64,000 nucleotides of DNA from Adiantum capillus-veneris (taxonomy: Eukaryota; Streptophyta; Polypodiopsida; Polypodiales; Pteridaceae): assembly GCA_014529385.2 (NCBI GenBank), contig CM043970.1, positions 60,437,023 to 60,501,022 of the forward strand. Reading direction: 5' to 3'. The first letter of the stretch is position 1; each line of letters begins with the position of its first letter. Made by a program: the position numbers and the translations under genes. The notes under the pieces are model-generated. The model saw only the letters and a program-made list of their open reading frames with translations, did not search any database and was not told the origin of the DNA. Shown piece by piece: positions 22,284-33,700 of the stretch.

Positions 22284-23045
22284 TCAGAACTTAATAAAAG
22301 CAAAGAGGTTCACAATTTGGTGAAACCACGCATCCTCGTCCTCATCATCATCGTGGGCATCATGCAAGCGAGAGCGTGACGGGGTCGACATGCTGCTGAA
22401 GGACTCCATACCCAGTGCAGTTTCACTTTGATGATCTGCGTGAAGCGGAGGTGGTGAGGGGGGCCGTGACGGCCTGTGAAGAACACGGGGAGGCAGCAGA
22501 GGGTCGACAGGAGCGGCTTCATCAGTAGCACTAGCGTTGTCGGTGCTGTAGATAGGGATGATCTCACGCGCCATGAAGGGTGTGCTACACTGGGCGCATG
22601 AGCCACTACAGAAAACGGCAGGGGCCGGAGTATCACTGGAAGAGGAGGATGTGGTGTTATAGAGGCACGACCAACAGAAGAGATGGCCGCAGCGCTGAAG
22701 CAGTACGGGCAGCCGCACCTGAGGCCTTCTGCAGAGCCCGCACGCGAAGGCAAGCACGTCATTGTCCTGAATTAAAGGCCTCAGACCCACGAAGCCCCGC
22801 TTGCCAGTAGACATGGAGGGGGAAAGAGCAGAGCGGCAGGAGGGGCAGGAGGCGTTGTCGGCGAGCCACTGCTGCAGGCAGGGCAGGCAAAAGAGGTGGC
22901 CGCACAAGGTCACCACCGGCTCTACCGTAGCCTTTCTCCAGCAGATGACGCAATTCATCCCTCGCTCTTCGATACCACAGCCCTTCATATGCAGATCATC
23001 GGCCGCTGCAATGCCACCGTTGCATTGCGTATGAGGTCCTGTCAT
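22284..23045 (-). CDS. Tandem RING-finger protein, probable E3 ubiquitin ligase
   Basis: An uninterrupted 253-codon frame. RING 1 (residues 32-70) has C32-x2-C35-x12-C48-x-H50-x2-C53-x2-C56-x10-C67-x2-C70, the C3HC4 pattern, in a TLCGHLFCLPCLQQWL context like that of RMA/RNF5-type ligases. A second RING-like motif (residues 102-153) has C102, C105, C119, H121, C124, C127 and then C150-x2-C153 after a long Ser-rich insert. A Pro-rich stretch and an acidic DDDEDED run lie near the C-terminus. I see no membrane segment, unlike RMA proteins. The ATG at 23045 is the first in frame, and an AT-rich TATA-like patch lies about 70 bp upstream. The coding region is far more GC-rich than its flanks. It is probably a real single-exon gene, though a captured copy is possible. 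Confidence 0.75.
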   Translation of the reverse strand: MTGPHTQCNGGIAAADDLHMKGCGIEERGMNCVICWRKATVEPVVTLCGHLFCLPCLQQWLADNASCPSCRSALSPSMSTGKRGFVGLRPLIQDNDVLAFACGLCRRPQVRLPVLLQRCGHLFCWSCLYNTTSSSSSDTPAPAVFCSGSCAQCSTPFMAREIIPIYSTDNASATDEAAPVDPLLPPRVLHRPSRPPSPPPLHADHQSETALGMESFSSMSTPSRSRLHDAHDDDEDEDAWFHQIVNLFAFIKF

Positions 23046-23229
23046 TCTTGCTATCGTAGCTCGAGACGACGTATCAGCAATACACTGTCAATCTCCTCCT
23101 TCTCCTATTATATGTATCACTCCCGAGTCCCGACCCATAGAACAACCGGTATTTTTCTTTTACCATCAAGGTAGTAGGGAGAAACTTTACAATATCATGT
23201 ATCTACAACTGCACATTAAAATATGTACC

Positions 23230-25750
23230 TTCTCTCTGTAGAAATGTATGGAAGCATAGATCAGAGGTCAAATCCATGTAGATCTACAAGGCAGAAAGAG
23301 GTGGGGAGGAACTATGGAGGAGAAGAGTGAAGAAAGAAAAAGAAAAAATGCAAGAAATGAGATCTCGGGTTTTATAAAATAGCAGACCATCGATACATGC
23401 GACGGTATAAGGAGTTGAGTTATAGGGAGCATATGAATTATCAACTTGATCAAGGAGGATCGTATAGCCCAAATTTCGAACGCATATCGACAACCCACTG
23501 AGGTAAATATCTCTAATAACGAGATAATAGCAAAAGCATTGAAGCTATCCACATAAGGTGAGTTGATGTGTTTAAAGGAGAAGAAGAGGATGGGGATATT
23601 CACTTGGAATATTGCTACCGTCACATTCCAGGATATGATCCACAAACTGACGGAAGAGCCTACAAGGCTACTTCACTAACATTTCCACTTCTTCACGAAG
23701 GGGCCACCCTACTATACATACCCTAGTCATGCCGTGACATCCATATTTACAACCGCATTGAACACCAGGCTGCCAATGCCCATCGACCACGCATCCTAGG
23801 TGCTAAATGCACTCAAAGGCAAAAAGAAGACCAAAGCTATTGATTCAAAGGTAAAAAAGAAAAAAACCGCAAATCGCTCCAGTAGAAAGCGACGAAGAGA
23901 GTGATGAAGGGCCTATGGAGGATCCTGCAGATAAAGAGTCTGAAGAAAGCAAAGCCGACCCAGAGCTCGAGGAAGAACATAGAAAAAGGGCTAAAGGCAA
24001 AGAGAAAGTATCTAAATATTGACCTTCAAAGAGGGCTCGTTGGCTGACACCAGTCATTATTGAAGAACCGTCACACAGAGAGCGGCCAGGCTAGAGTGCG
24101 AAAAAAGAAGCCTTTGAGAGGGAACGAGGTCTCCAAGGGGATTTTGAGGAATTATGGCAACCTAACCCTCACACTTAGCTCCGGACCAAGAACCCACTTT
24201 ACAACAGAGATCCCTTTGCAGATCTCGGGAAGATTTATCAAGAAGAAGAAATGGCAAGAGCTCAAGCAAAAGTCAGAACCTCTCACTTGCCTACAATGCA
24301 ACTAGAGGATGTACCACCATTGTCGGCCACTGCTCTCGAGACTACTCCACCTCCCGTGAAGAGGTTAAAGCCAAAGAGGCTATTCAAGAGGAAAACACCG
24401 AGGTTAAAGAAGAGCAAGTTCCATCAACTATAGGCATCATTGCACCAACAGTTGATGAAGAGGCACAAATGGATGAGCCAAAGGATCAGAAGAAATTAGA
24501 GGGGGGCCAATTAGAGCATGCATCACAATAAGCCACTCACACAGACGCAAAAGAAGAGATGCCCACAACGGATACACTTGCTAAAGAAGAACTAGAAAAG
24601 CAACGGATTGAGAAGACACAACAAGAGGAAACAAGAGCAAATGGATGTGGTGGGCACTTCACAATCGACAACATCTCGGCTACCCAGACTCCAAGACATT
24701 GAAGAGTATGCTCAGCTTGGCCATCATATAGTCAAAAAGATGAATGGCAGTGTATGCCAAGGATGAAAGGGTAAAGCAAATTGAGACTGCCAACAAACAC
24801 CTCACTGCACCAATAGAAGTAGCCGATGCTTTTGTAGAAGAATACAACTCCCTAGGAGGAGATGGCGCCAAGGTTGAAAGATGCCAATAGCCAACAGTTG
24901 AAGGAATTGAAGACCATGATAGAGCTTGTGTAACAACTGACAACTGCAAGTGAAACTCAAGAGAAAAAGCTACAAGAAGCCCAAGCCACCATCTTAGATA
25001 CAAATGCACATGCTCGGTGGTTGTGGACTCAACTAAAGGTTTATATTCTTCAAGCTGTCTAAGCTGGATCGAAATTGAAAGATCAGAATGAGCTCTTAGA
25101 TAAGCTAGAAACTAATCCACAAGTGCTTACATTGCAAGGATACAACCTAGCCTACCAAGCACTAGAAAAGATTAGAGACTTCAAGACAGAGCTAAAGGTA
25201 GAGCAAATGCAACAGAGAGAGATGTCTCTCTCATTTATGACCAAAGAAGAAAATTATCAGAAGGAGGTAGTTGTTCTAGAAGTAGCATTGACAGTAGCCA
25301 ATCAACCAAGCAAAAAGTTCATGAAGAAAAGGTGTCTGGCATATTGCCAAAGGAAACAGGGGAACTAGAATTCTTACAATTAGAAGAGGATGTAAACACA
25401 ACAACAATGGCCCAAATCCTCAACATTTGAGCTAGAGGCCGAGCAAGGACCCATAGATAACTTCACCGCCGAGGCCAACAAAGACCTTAAAGTCAATATA
25501 GAGTCAGAAAAAGAAGACATGTGGAAAGAGGCCATGGTGTGGGAGTAGCAAATTCTCCACTTCGCCAATGTAGCCCAGCTCATTTCCAAGCAGATCACAC
25601 AAACATGGCATCAGCAGTCTCTCCCATACCCACTCATCAAGTATGAAATCCTCAAAGTAAACGAGAGTTTGGTCAAAGATCAAGCTGTGGACAACGCTAC
25701 CTAGCTTGGCGGATGTACTGGTCGCTAATATGAAGAAACTCTTGTAGTGC
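23230..25750 (+). pseudogene. Decayed charged gag-like / mobile-element protein
   Basis: Several shifted plus-strand frames make one protein-like path. The N-terminal part reads KEKKRMGIFTWNIATVTFQD, then FFTKGPPYYTYPSHAVTSIF and TALNTRLPMPIDHAS. After that come a Lys-rich stretch, an acidic EESDEGPMEDPADKESEESK region and long coiled-coil-like Glu/Lys/Gln segments (25075-25368). I recall similar proteins in fern repeats but cannot name a family; gag-like is inference. Many stops and frameshifts mean it is dead. There is no zinc knuckle. Confidence 0.45.
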
Positions 25751-26156
25751 ACCACCTCTCAATGCACTTACTTTACCATGTTAAGCCAATATTGGATGAT
25801 AACCACTAAATGTGACCTTTTGATGTGATACATATTTAAATACATTGCAAATGAGGTTAAATGATTAAAGTTTTAATATAAAAGGTCAACATGCCCATCT
25901 CTAAAAACTAGTCTCCTTACCCTCAACCACACCACCACTAATGGCACATGCATCAACAATTTTCTCTTTTTTTAATGGCAAATATATTGATATCCATTGA
26001 TCAAACCACCACCCAAATCTCAATTTTAAAAAACTAGCTTCTAAAAAAAACTCTCTTGACCAAACCATTGTGCCATCCCACATGGTATCAAAGTAAAATT
26101 ACGATAATTGGGAGAGAACAATGTGAGGGATCCAAACAATCTTAGTAGTAGAAAAG
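25751..26156. other. No gene seen; left flank of gypsy element
   Basis: AT-rich spacer ending in aaaag (26152-26156), the candidate target-site duplication of the gypsy element. Confidence 0.5.
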
Positions 26157-26434
26157 TGTCATAAAAATCTAATAGCTAACCAGCCCAAATGACTTTCTCA
26201 TATTAAACTAATCATTTAATGTGGGAGAACAGACGGGAACAAGGTTCAAAATATAGACATGTGCTTTTGGGTCTATCTCGACACGGGTCCAATGCTAAAG
26301 GGACTCAAATGAAAGATGATATGTCAAAGATCAAGGTTAGCTAATGGAGCTCAAAGATCTTAGGGTTTGCTTCATTAAAGACCTCCAAAGGTTAGCATTA
26401 AAAGTCCTTTGACCTTAGGTAAGCTAGGGATGAG

Positions 26435-26660
26435 CTTGAGGTGGGAACTTGGCCCAAGCTTGAGGTGCTTGTCGTGCTTGCTAACTAAGGTGCTTGAGGT
26501 GCTTGTCGTGCTTGATGACTAAGGTGCTTGTCGTGCTTGCTGACTAAGGTGCTTGAGGTTCTTGTCGCGCTTGCTGACTAGGGAGCTTGATATATGGGAA
26601 CATTACCCAAGCTTGAGGTGCTTTGTCATGCTTTCTGACTAAGGTGCTTGAGGGTAAGGT
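26435..26660. repeat. Minisatellite inside the gypsy LTR
   Basis: Imperfect repeats of gaggtgcttgtcgtgcttg plus ctgactaaggtgctt, with period about 35-40 bp, occur here and again at 35820-36030 in the right LTR. They lie in U3, where they could act as a promoter-proximal repeat (inference). Confidence 0.75.
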
Positions 26661-27156
26661 GTTCCACAACGTCAACAACTATCCCTACAAGGAGGGGGTG
26701 GGCCCTACTAGAGGGGCTAGAGAGAGAACACACACATACTTACACAAGGCAATCTTGGTACAAAGAAAGCAAATAGGACACTTGTCAAGCTCCTCCTCAT
26801 GTTTCCCTCATGATTTGCCTAAAGCCTATTGGTTGGCCTCCCAAGGTGTCCAATGATACTTTAGTAGATTTAATTAATTGTTTTTGCATTTATCAAGTCC
26901 TCTCTCTCAAATGGGAAAGGAGGACACTTGTCCCAAGCCTACCCTTGTTTCTTGATATGCTTCTTGTAGGTGATTGGCTAGGCCTGGGAAGGTCCAATGA
27001 GCTTCAAGCATGAGCTACAAGGGGGGGTCGACCAAGGAAGCTAGGGCCATGCTTGGGGGGTATACTCTCCCACACACACTCACACACACACAGTCATTGT
27101 CTGTAGTGCAAAGTGCAAGAGCTCCATCTCCTTCTCCAAGCTAGTAGAGAAGTTGA

Positions 27157-27410
27157 GACCACCAAGATATTTGTACAGAAGAGTCAAGGCCAGATTCCTT
27201 TGGCCCCTTTGACCCTACACATGATCACATGGCTCAACACATGATGGCTTGGCCTACAAATTCACATGGCCTTGGACCACATGTCTGTCTACATGGCGGT
27301 CTACATTGATAGAGATAATTCTCACATATATGTGGTGTGCAACAAATCCCACAACAATCCTAGAGGTTGTTCATACGTAGTTGTGGTGCAACAAATCTTG
27401 CACCCCAACA
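27157..27410 (-). repeat. Copia 3' LTR, truncated
   Basis: It matches the first 250 or so bp of the 5' LTR and lacks the last 175 bp or so (R/U5 side). Confidence 0.8.
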
Positions 27411-27421
27411 ACCCTCCCCTT
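27411..27421 (-). promoter_or_regulatory. Copia polypurine tract
   Basis: AAGGGGAGGGT abuts the 3' LTR on the minus strand, where plus-strand DNA synthesis would be primed. Confidence 0.75.
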
Positions 27422-27745
27422 GTGGGTTTTGTTGCATTACTCAAACACATTGCTCCCCTCAAAACAGACTAGGGTGAGACACACAAAACATAAGCCTCCC
27501 TTTGAACACAAATCTGCCTCCTCTAGACACAAAGGGTGTTGGCACACAAAATATCAGGGTGTAGGGATACACACAAGCCTCCCCTAGCACAAATAGAGGG
27601 TAAGGGACAATTGAGAGAATGCTTACAATATATCATCGTATACCAAGCCAATATTGTTGTCATTCTCTTCATCGGAATCTTCATTGCTATCGAGGTTGAT
27701 TTTTGCTTTTGCTTTATCTTTGAAATGCTCTTTGTGATTGGTAAC

Positions 27746-28440
27746 CTATGAAGATTTATCCTTGAGTCTGCAATACTTTGTAGCATGGTTTCTCTTGCCA
27801 CAAATGTGACAAGGGTTGATTTCATAGCAATCCTTTGAAAGGTGATTTGTACTTCCACAGTGTGTGCACCTTAAGTTGCTTTTGTGATTGCAGTTGTAGC
27901 GGTTGGATGAGACCACATAAGCACCACTTGACTTTTGTTGACTTCCTTTTAGTTTCTTTTTGTGCTCTTGAAGAGAGTTTATTACATCTTCAATTTTAGG
28001 GATTGGGTCTTTCTCTTTAAGCACTATTACAATTTGGCCAAAATATGCATCTGGTATTGCTTTGAGAGGCACAACAATTTGGTCTTCATTATCTACAAGG
28101 CATTTTATATATGTCAATTGTGTGCAAATACTTTTGAGCCTATTGATTAGAGATGACCCGTCTTCTCCAAGATCCATAAGCAATCCATAATAAAAATGCA
28201 ATTTTAGAATGCTTGGCAATAGCACCAAAATGTTGCTCTAAAGTTATCCATGCGTCAAGTGCGGTGGTGCAATCATCTAAGTAATGCACAAAGTTATCAT
28301 CAAGGGATGTGAGTAAAATGCCAAGAGCTTTCTTGTCCTTAGCTGCAAATTGTGCTAAATTTTGTGTGTTTCTATTCTGTCATCGTCGTTTGGTGGCTTA
28401 ATTACGGACCATAACAGCTTACGCATCAAATAGCCCTTGG
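27746..28440 (-). pseudogene. Copia gag with two CCHC zinc knuckles
   Basis: The C-terminal 160 codons (28228-27746) are open and hold KLKGSQQKSSGAYVVSSNRY followed by two CCHC knuckles, CTHCGSTNHLSKDC and CHICGKRNHATKYC. Upstream, the shifted frame reads NLAQFAAKDKKALGILLTSL then DDCTTALDAWITLEQHFGAI, the UBN2-type gag core. At least one frameshift (near 28200) breaks it. The protein would package RNA. A stop follows the second knuckle and no protease, integrase or RT comes after it. Confidence 0.8.
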
Positions 28441-29628
28441 TTTTTGCATGCCACGTGTTAAAACCAAGGCCGTTGAACTTATCAATTCCTTTTTCTCCCC
28501 CCATAATGGTGCACCCTTGATTGTGTGTGTAAGGAAGGTCTTACCCGGGATGTATGGGTAGTGTCTAGTCCTCGTGCAAAGTCAATCTCAATGATTTTTA
28601 CAAATAGTTTGTGAAGTCACTCTCCAAATTCATGGAGTACCTCTTCACAATTTTTTTCAGAATTGAAGACTTACAAAATTTCAAAGATTTTGGTAAGCAC
28701 AAAAGAGCCCTGATGATAGTGGCAAGAGGGCTTTAAGAGGCTCAGCAATTTTGAGGGAGAGAAAGGGTCCTTGGGCTGTCAAGGTGCAGCTTCGTGGGAA
28801 TTAGCCTTAGCAGCTTTTAGATGTGTGAGGGATGCAACCTATGTTGGGACGAGATCTTCAAGGCTCCAAGCCTCTAGGTGGGAATGGGCCCATATGTCAA
28901 TGAGGATGGTGAGGCTTGGGAGGACTGCAATAGCGGGATTGCTGATGAAGTGGCAGCTATCAACGGTGAGGAGTAGAGGACAAGGTGTTGGTGGCTTTGA
29001 TCGTGAGCTTGTTGACAAGGCAATGCCTCCAATCGACTGCAACAGTTGATGTCTATTAAGTTATGTGGCCGTTGAATAGTGGTGTGTTGCGCAACAGTAG
29101 CCATGGTGAGCAGAAAAATAGGGGTGCACAGGTGATGACTTGCGGGCTTAGTTGTGTGTGGAACCAAGCAGGAAGTTGAACACCAGGTTGAGCAAGGTTG
29201 GCTGCAGGTTCTACAGTCAAAGATGATGACGAGGTAGTAGGTGGTAAATAGCGCTAGCCTCCGGTTGAGGAGCGGTTGAGTGATGAGGATGGGGCTACAC
29301 AGTTAGGATGCCGCTGGATTTGTAGGTCGACATAGATGGTGACGCTGCGTTTATTGCAATTGGCCAGGTCGGGATAGCCTCTGTAATAGTTGGACAGGGC
29401 GGACAGGTACACTATACACAGGCCTCAAAGCATGGCAATTGGGAACTTGTGGGGGGTGTGGCTTATCAGCAGGCTAAGGCTGCAACGAGAGGCAAGAAGA
29501 GTGAGGGTGAGGGTTAGAGGTGCAGGATGACTATGGTGGCAAACCAGGTGTTGAAGATTACTTGCATTTGGGGACTGTGGGCTGCTTGGGGAGCTTGGGC
29601 AAGAAATGAGACTACCTATCATAATGGC
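28441..29628. other. Copia leader between PBS and gag; no gene recognised
   Basis: Nearly 1.2 kb separates the PBS from gag, long for a copia leader. The short frames here (for example 28771-29049 on plus) match nothing I recognise. It may be a filler acquired by the non-autonomous element. Confidence 0.4.
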
Positions 29629-29640
29629 GCTCTGATACCA
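29629..29640 (-). promoter_or_regulatory. Copia primer-binding site (initiator tRNA-Met type)
   Basis: TGGTATCAGAGC on the minus strand lies three bases after the LTR end. It is complementary to the 3' end of plant initiator tRNA-Met. Confidence 0.85.
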
Positions 29641-29643
29641 GTT

Positions 29644-30073
29644 TGATGGATTATGGTGGATGTGTGCCACTCATTACTAATACATGTGATTAGAGAGAGT
29701 TTAACTAATAAATTAACCTAATGCACAATAGATTAGAATATAAACACAAATATGCTTTTATTAATCAACACATGAAGAGTATTTACAATGCCTCTTATAT
29801 AGGCACTACAAGTGGAGATCTTTCCACCAAGATATTTGTACAGAAGAGTTAAGGCAAGATTCCTTTGGCCCCTTTGACCCTACACATGATCACATGGCTC
29901 AACACATGATGGCTTGGCCTACAAATTCACATGGCTCTGGACCACATGTATGTCTACATGGCGGTCTACATTGATAGAGGTAATTCTCCCATATTTGTGG
30001 TGCAACAAATCCCGCAACAATCCTAGAGGTTGTTCATACGTAGTTGTGGTGCAACAAATCTCGCACCCCAACA
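29644..30073 (-). repeat. Copia 5' LTR
   Basis: The LTR is 430 bp with TG..CA ends. Its U3 part is nearly identical to 27157-27410. Confidence 0.85.
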
Positions 30074-31039
30074 CATTCGTGGCTATGGAATGCAAATCCA
30101 ACCAAGAGCTATGCTTCAATGCTTAATCTTGCCATCTTCTTCATCTTTATTACTATGATATTATGTATGCTAGCAAGAAGAGTGATGATAAGTGAGGAAC
30201 TATTTCTTTCTCCTATGGAATGTTGTTTCTTCATCTTCCCTACCCTCATTCCCCACTAGCTCTCTCCACCTTAAAAGGTGTTTGAGTCCTTGGGACGGAG
30301 GCTTGGGATAGTTAATGCTTTTTGCAAAGTTTATGTTATGCTCGTGATGCATGAAGCTTTCCATCTTCATTGCATCACCTAGGTCACAAGGAACACAAAG
30401 ATTGTATTGTACCAAGGCTCTCTTGATGGGAGAATCTATAATACAAATGCCTATCAGAGGGGGGACCGGCTCCACATAAATCCGGTCCTCAGTTGTTGTC
30501 ATGTTCTCTAAACTCTCTTGCAAAAATATTGTTCATGCCAAGTTAACCAAGTACTATGTTTATGTTGCTACCATCAATTAAGTTCACCCTCTATGCTCAC
30601 AATGTAGTCTCACAAAAATGCTTTCTCTAATTTTTTTTAATTCCGCTACTCTCAAAGTTCATAGGCCATTTCCATTACATTGCTATCAGAGAATTTGGTT
30701 TCTATTTTCTTGCTTAAGAAGAGAGTTCCTTAAGTAGTCTATTAATGATTGATTTTGTTAATTATATTAGGGTAAGTGGGACTGGGATCTATTATTGGTT
30801 TTGTTGAGCCCACTATCTGGGATATGGTGCACACCTCGGGAGCTTTGGTCTTAATAATGGAGTCTTTTTAAACTTGCCTATGGCTTTACCATTATTTAGC
30901 CATAAGAAGTCTAAAAGGAGCTCAACAATACTGCAATATTAGACCCACTCCACTACTGTCTATAATTAACCAATTCGAGCCGTGGGTGCAGATACTTAAG
31001 TGCCAACATTCAAAGGCTAAGAGGAGTAGCATATAAGGT

Positions 31040-32070
31040 TTTGAATTGCCAAACAATACACTAAGTAAGCACACAAATTTTGTTAACATGGCTAGCAATA
31101 ACCAAGAGAGTAGAATGAACATTGATAACTTTGATTTTGCACATGAAGGTGCTAATGATGATGCCCCCATGCTTGTCAAATTTTTTTTACTAGGTTGTAG
31201 CAAGCTATGGGCAACCCTGCTTTGCAAGCCGATGTTACTCAACAACTTCGTGCTTATGGGATTACCCTTCCTCGCCAAGAGAAGAGAGAGCTAAGGAGGC
31301 CTCTTGAAGAGACCCCCAAAAGAAGACTCTCTCCCATACAAGAGGAGGAATCCAAAGAGCTCCACGAAGACAGCGGTCTAGACAATTGCCAACTCCTCCC
31401 AAGAGGAAACGGTCAAAAACCCACAGTCCTTCTCCTCGTCACTCCAAAAGGGAAGAGAGGAAAAAAAGGAAGAAAATGGCAAGAAAGAGGTCATCTCTTC
31501 ACCTTCCTCCTTTTCCGATGAAAGCTATGGCTATTCTCCTAGAGAATACAAGAGGGGAGGGCATTGCAAATTAACTCAATAATTTCAAGGAGGGAGGAAA
31601 GAGTATCTCTTTTTTCACCTATGATGGCACCTTTGGTGCCACCGACAAAGTATTGGATTAATCCAGCAATTTGATGCGGCAAAGACAAAGGCTTCACGGA
31701 GTCCTTCAAGCTATGCCATGTAGCTATGCACTTCCAAAAATTGTCTTGTCAATGGTGGGCTAGCCTTCATGGCAATGGCAAAGCCCCAAAGACATGGAAA
31801 ACTCTACCAGTTTCCATCATGAAGCAATTCCTTGCAAGTGATGCAAAGGACAAAGTGCTTACCAAATGGCTCAATTTGAAGCTTCTCTCCCATGAGTCTA
31901 TTCACAAATATGTAGACAAGTTTTGGGATTTACATCTCATGGCTACTGTCTTTCAAAATATAGTCTTTACCGAGCGAAAGCGGCAATTTTGTGCGGGATT
32001 ACCTGAAGAGATTGCCAAATACGTCAACTCTCAACGGCGTGGTTCTATCACCGAAGTAATCCACCAGTAG
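31040..32070 (+). pseudogene. Gypsy gag, capsid region
   Basis: The gag frame begins near 31090 (MASNNQESRMNIDNF), passes frameshifts around 31200 and 31380 through a Lys/Arg/Ser-rich part, and resumes at 31726-32070 with a retrotrans_gag core: WASLHGNGKAPKTWKTLPVS, then KQFLASDAKDKVLTKWLNLK and HKYVDKFWDL. The latter matches the W..L..F...F alpha-helical capsid domain. The protein would form the particle and is broken. Confidence 0.7.
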
Positions 32071-32073
32071 ACC

Positions 32074-32442
32074 ATGGTTTCTTTGCGCATCATTTTCCAA
32101 CAAGGGGCTAGATGGAATGTCAAGCCCATCCGGGAAAACAAAGACAAGAATGATGCAAAGGGGAAAACCATTGCCCAAAATTCTTCCCAAGGCATTTCCA
32201 ACAACAGCAACAACAATCGGTCCAAGGAGAAAGGAGTTTACAAAGGTAGAAACAAACTCTCTCCTAAAGAGCTTGAGGCTTTTTGCAAGGACCATAAATG
32301 TTTTAAGTGTGGGGATAAAGGACATGGCTATCGATCTTGCCCCAAGAGAATTCTTGCAATGAGACTCCTAGAGTTTCCACCATTGAAGCTCCAAAACAGG
32401 ATGCTCATTGCAAAGGATCACCTCTCTCGTATGCTTGGATAA
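32074..32442 (+). pseudogene. Gypsy gag zinc knuckle (nucleocapsid)
   Basis: A basic, Asn-rich linker is followed by CFKCGDKGHGYRSC (CCHC) at about 32300-32340. It overlaps the protease frame by about 100 bp, so a frameshift links gag to pol, natural or acquired. Confidence 0.75.
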
Positions 32443-33233
32443 AGGTAAGGGATCATGATGCCTTCATCTTGTTTGACCCTGGCTCTACTCACAATTTCAT
32501 ATCAATGGAGTTAACCACCAAGTTCGGCATTCAAGCTTTTGAGATGAGAGATACTGTAACGGCCAACACTTCTTTCAAGAGACAACAAGTCTCTATGACT
32601 CCCTTGATTGGGAATTTGAGGCTCCATGTCCAAAGCCATGTCAACAAAGAAGACTTTTTCATCTCTCCTCTCCAACATGAGTATGCTATGCTAGGGGCAC
32701 CATGGTTCAATTGCATGGCTGCCAACATGAAGGTTCCTGAAAGGAGAATCTACTTCACGTATAGGGGAAAGAACATGTATAAAGATGCTAGTGATTCTGG
32801 TTGTATTGTACCACTTGTAAATCTTCTTGCTTTTGATAAATCAATGAAGAGCTTAGTTTCCGCGTACATGATTTTTGTCAAAGAATCCCTAAAAGGTCCT
32901 AATGTTTCATCAAATGTAAATGGTAGGAATCAAGAAGAGTTAGACTTGTCTAATTTTCTAAAAGGATTCCAAGATGTGTTCATCGATGATATCCCTATGG
33001 AATTACCTCCAAAACAAGGGGATGATGACCATCAAATTGAGCTCCTACCAGGAAGCTCACCATCTAACAAGCCTCCTTATCGAGTTTCCCAAGCTCAACA
33101 AGAGAAGATCATGAGGCAAGTACAAGAATTGGTAGACAAAGAGATGGTTAGTCCTAGCTCCTCTCCCTTTTTTTCTTCAATTCTTTTAGTGCCAAAGAAA
33201 GATGGTACATATCATATGTGTTACATGACTTAA
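32337..33233 (+). pseudogene. Gypsy protease plus RT N-terminus, RT core deleted
   Basis: A 298-codon frame. The retropepsin active site is FDPGSTHNFIS (Asp at residue 47), with Pro where Thr or Ser is usual, as in some plant gypsy groups. MLGAPWF is the later ILG block. The RT starts with HQIELLPGSSPSNKPPYRVS and runs to ILLVPKKDGTYHMCYM, the VxKKDGxxRxCVDY block. It then jumps straight to connection-domain sequence (HDLTKKNFKYSW). The palm, including motif A and YxDD, is missing, so no reverse transcription is possible from this copy. Confidence 0.85.
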
Positions 33234-33700
33234 CAAAGAAGAACTTTAAGTATTCATGGACTTCCAAGGAGCAAAATACTTTTGACAATCTCAAAGAGAA
33301 GCTTACCTCCCAACTAGACCTCATGCTTCTGGATCTCTCAAAACCATTTGAGGTCCAATGTGATGCTTGTGGTGATCGCCTTGAAGCATTCTTGCTTCAA
33401 GAAGGGTATGCCATAGCATATGAGAGCCGAAGGCTCAATACGGATGAACCAATCTTAGGCATTTATGAGAAAGAGAGTTTAGCTCTTCTACATGTCCTAG
33501 ACACCTGGAAGCACTATTTATTGGGGACTCCGTTCATTTTATGAATAGACCATCAAAGTCTCAAGTACTTCATGACGTAAACCAAGCTTTCCGACAAACA
33601 AATGAGGTGGACAAATTTTATTTCGCAATTTAATTTTCATATTGCTCACATTGCTGGTAAGCACAATCACGTGGCCGATGCACTTTCACGACAACTAAAA
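33218..33700 (+). pseudogene. Gypsy RNase H
   Basis: The sequence runs from the connection (SKEQNTFDNLKEKL) through FEVQCDACGDRLEAFLLQEG and YEKESLALLHVLDTWKHYLL to HIAGKHNHVADALSRQ. DACGDR replaces the usual DASDxAIG loop. A TGA at about 33542 and a frame change split it. Confidence 0.8.

Larger units (their letters stand above)
27157..30073 (-). mobile_element. Nested Ty1/copia element, gag-only, non-autonomous
   Basis: On the minus strand the 5' LTR is 30073-29644 (430 bp, TGTTGGGG..ATCA). It is followed by a perfect plant copia PBS TGGTATCAGAGC (29640-29629), a long leader, gag, the polypurine tract AAGGGGAGGGT (27421-27411) and the 3' LTR from 27410. The 3' LTR is truncated at about 254 bp (27157). 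There is no pol. The missing LTR end explains the absence of a target-site duplication. It sits inside the gypsy left LTR and is therefore younger than that element. Confidence 0.85.
26157..30679 (+). repeat. Gypsy left LTR, split by copia insertion
   Basis: The parts are 26157-27156 and 30074-30679. They align along their whole length with 35535-37137. Confidence 0.88.

Noticed and set aside
23268-23645. 125-codon hydrophobic minus-strand frame
   Set aside because: It is the complement of the charged plus-strand protein, and the apparent membrane character is a by-product.
31999-32325. Minus-strand frames across the gypsy gag and integrase (also 33937-34251)
   Set aside because: They are shadows of clearly recognisable plus-strand gag and integrase.
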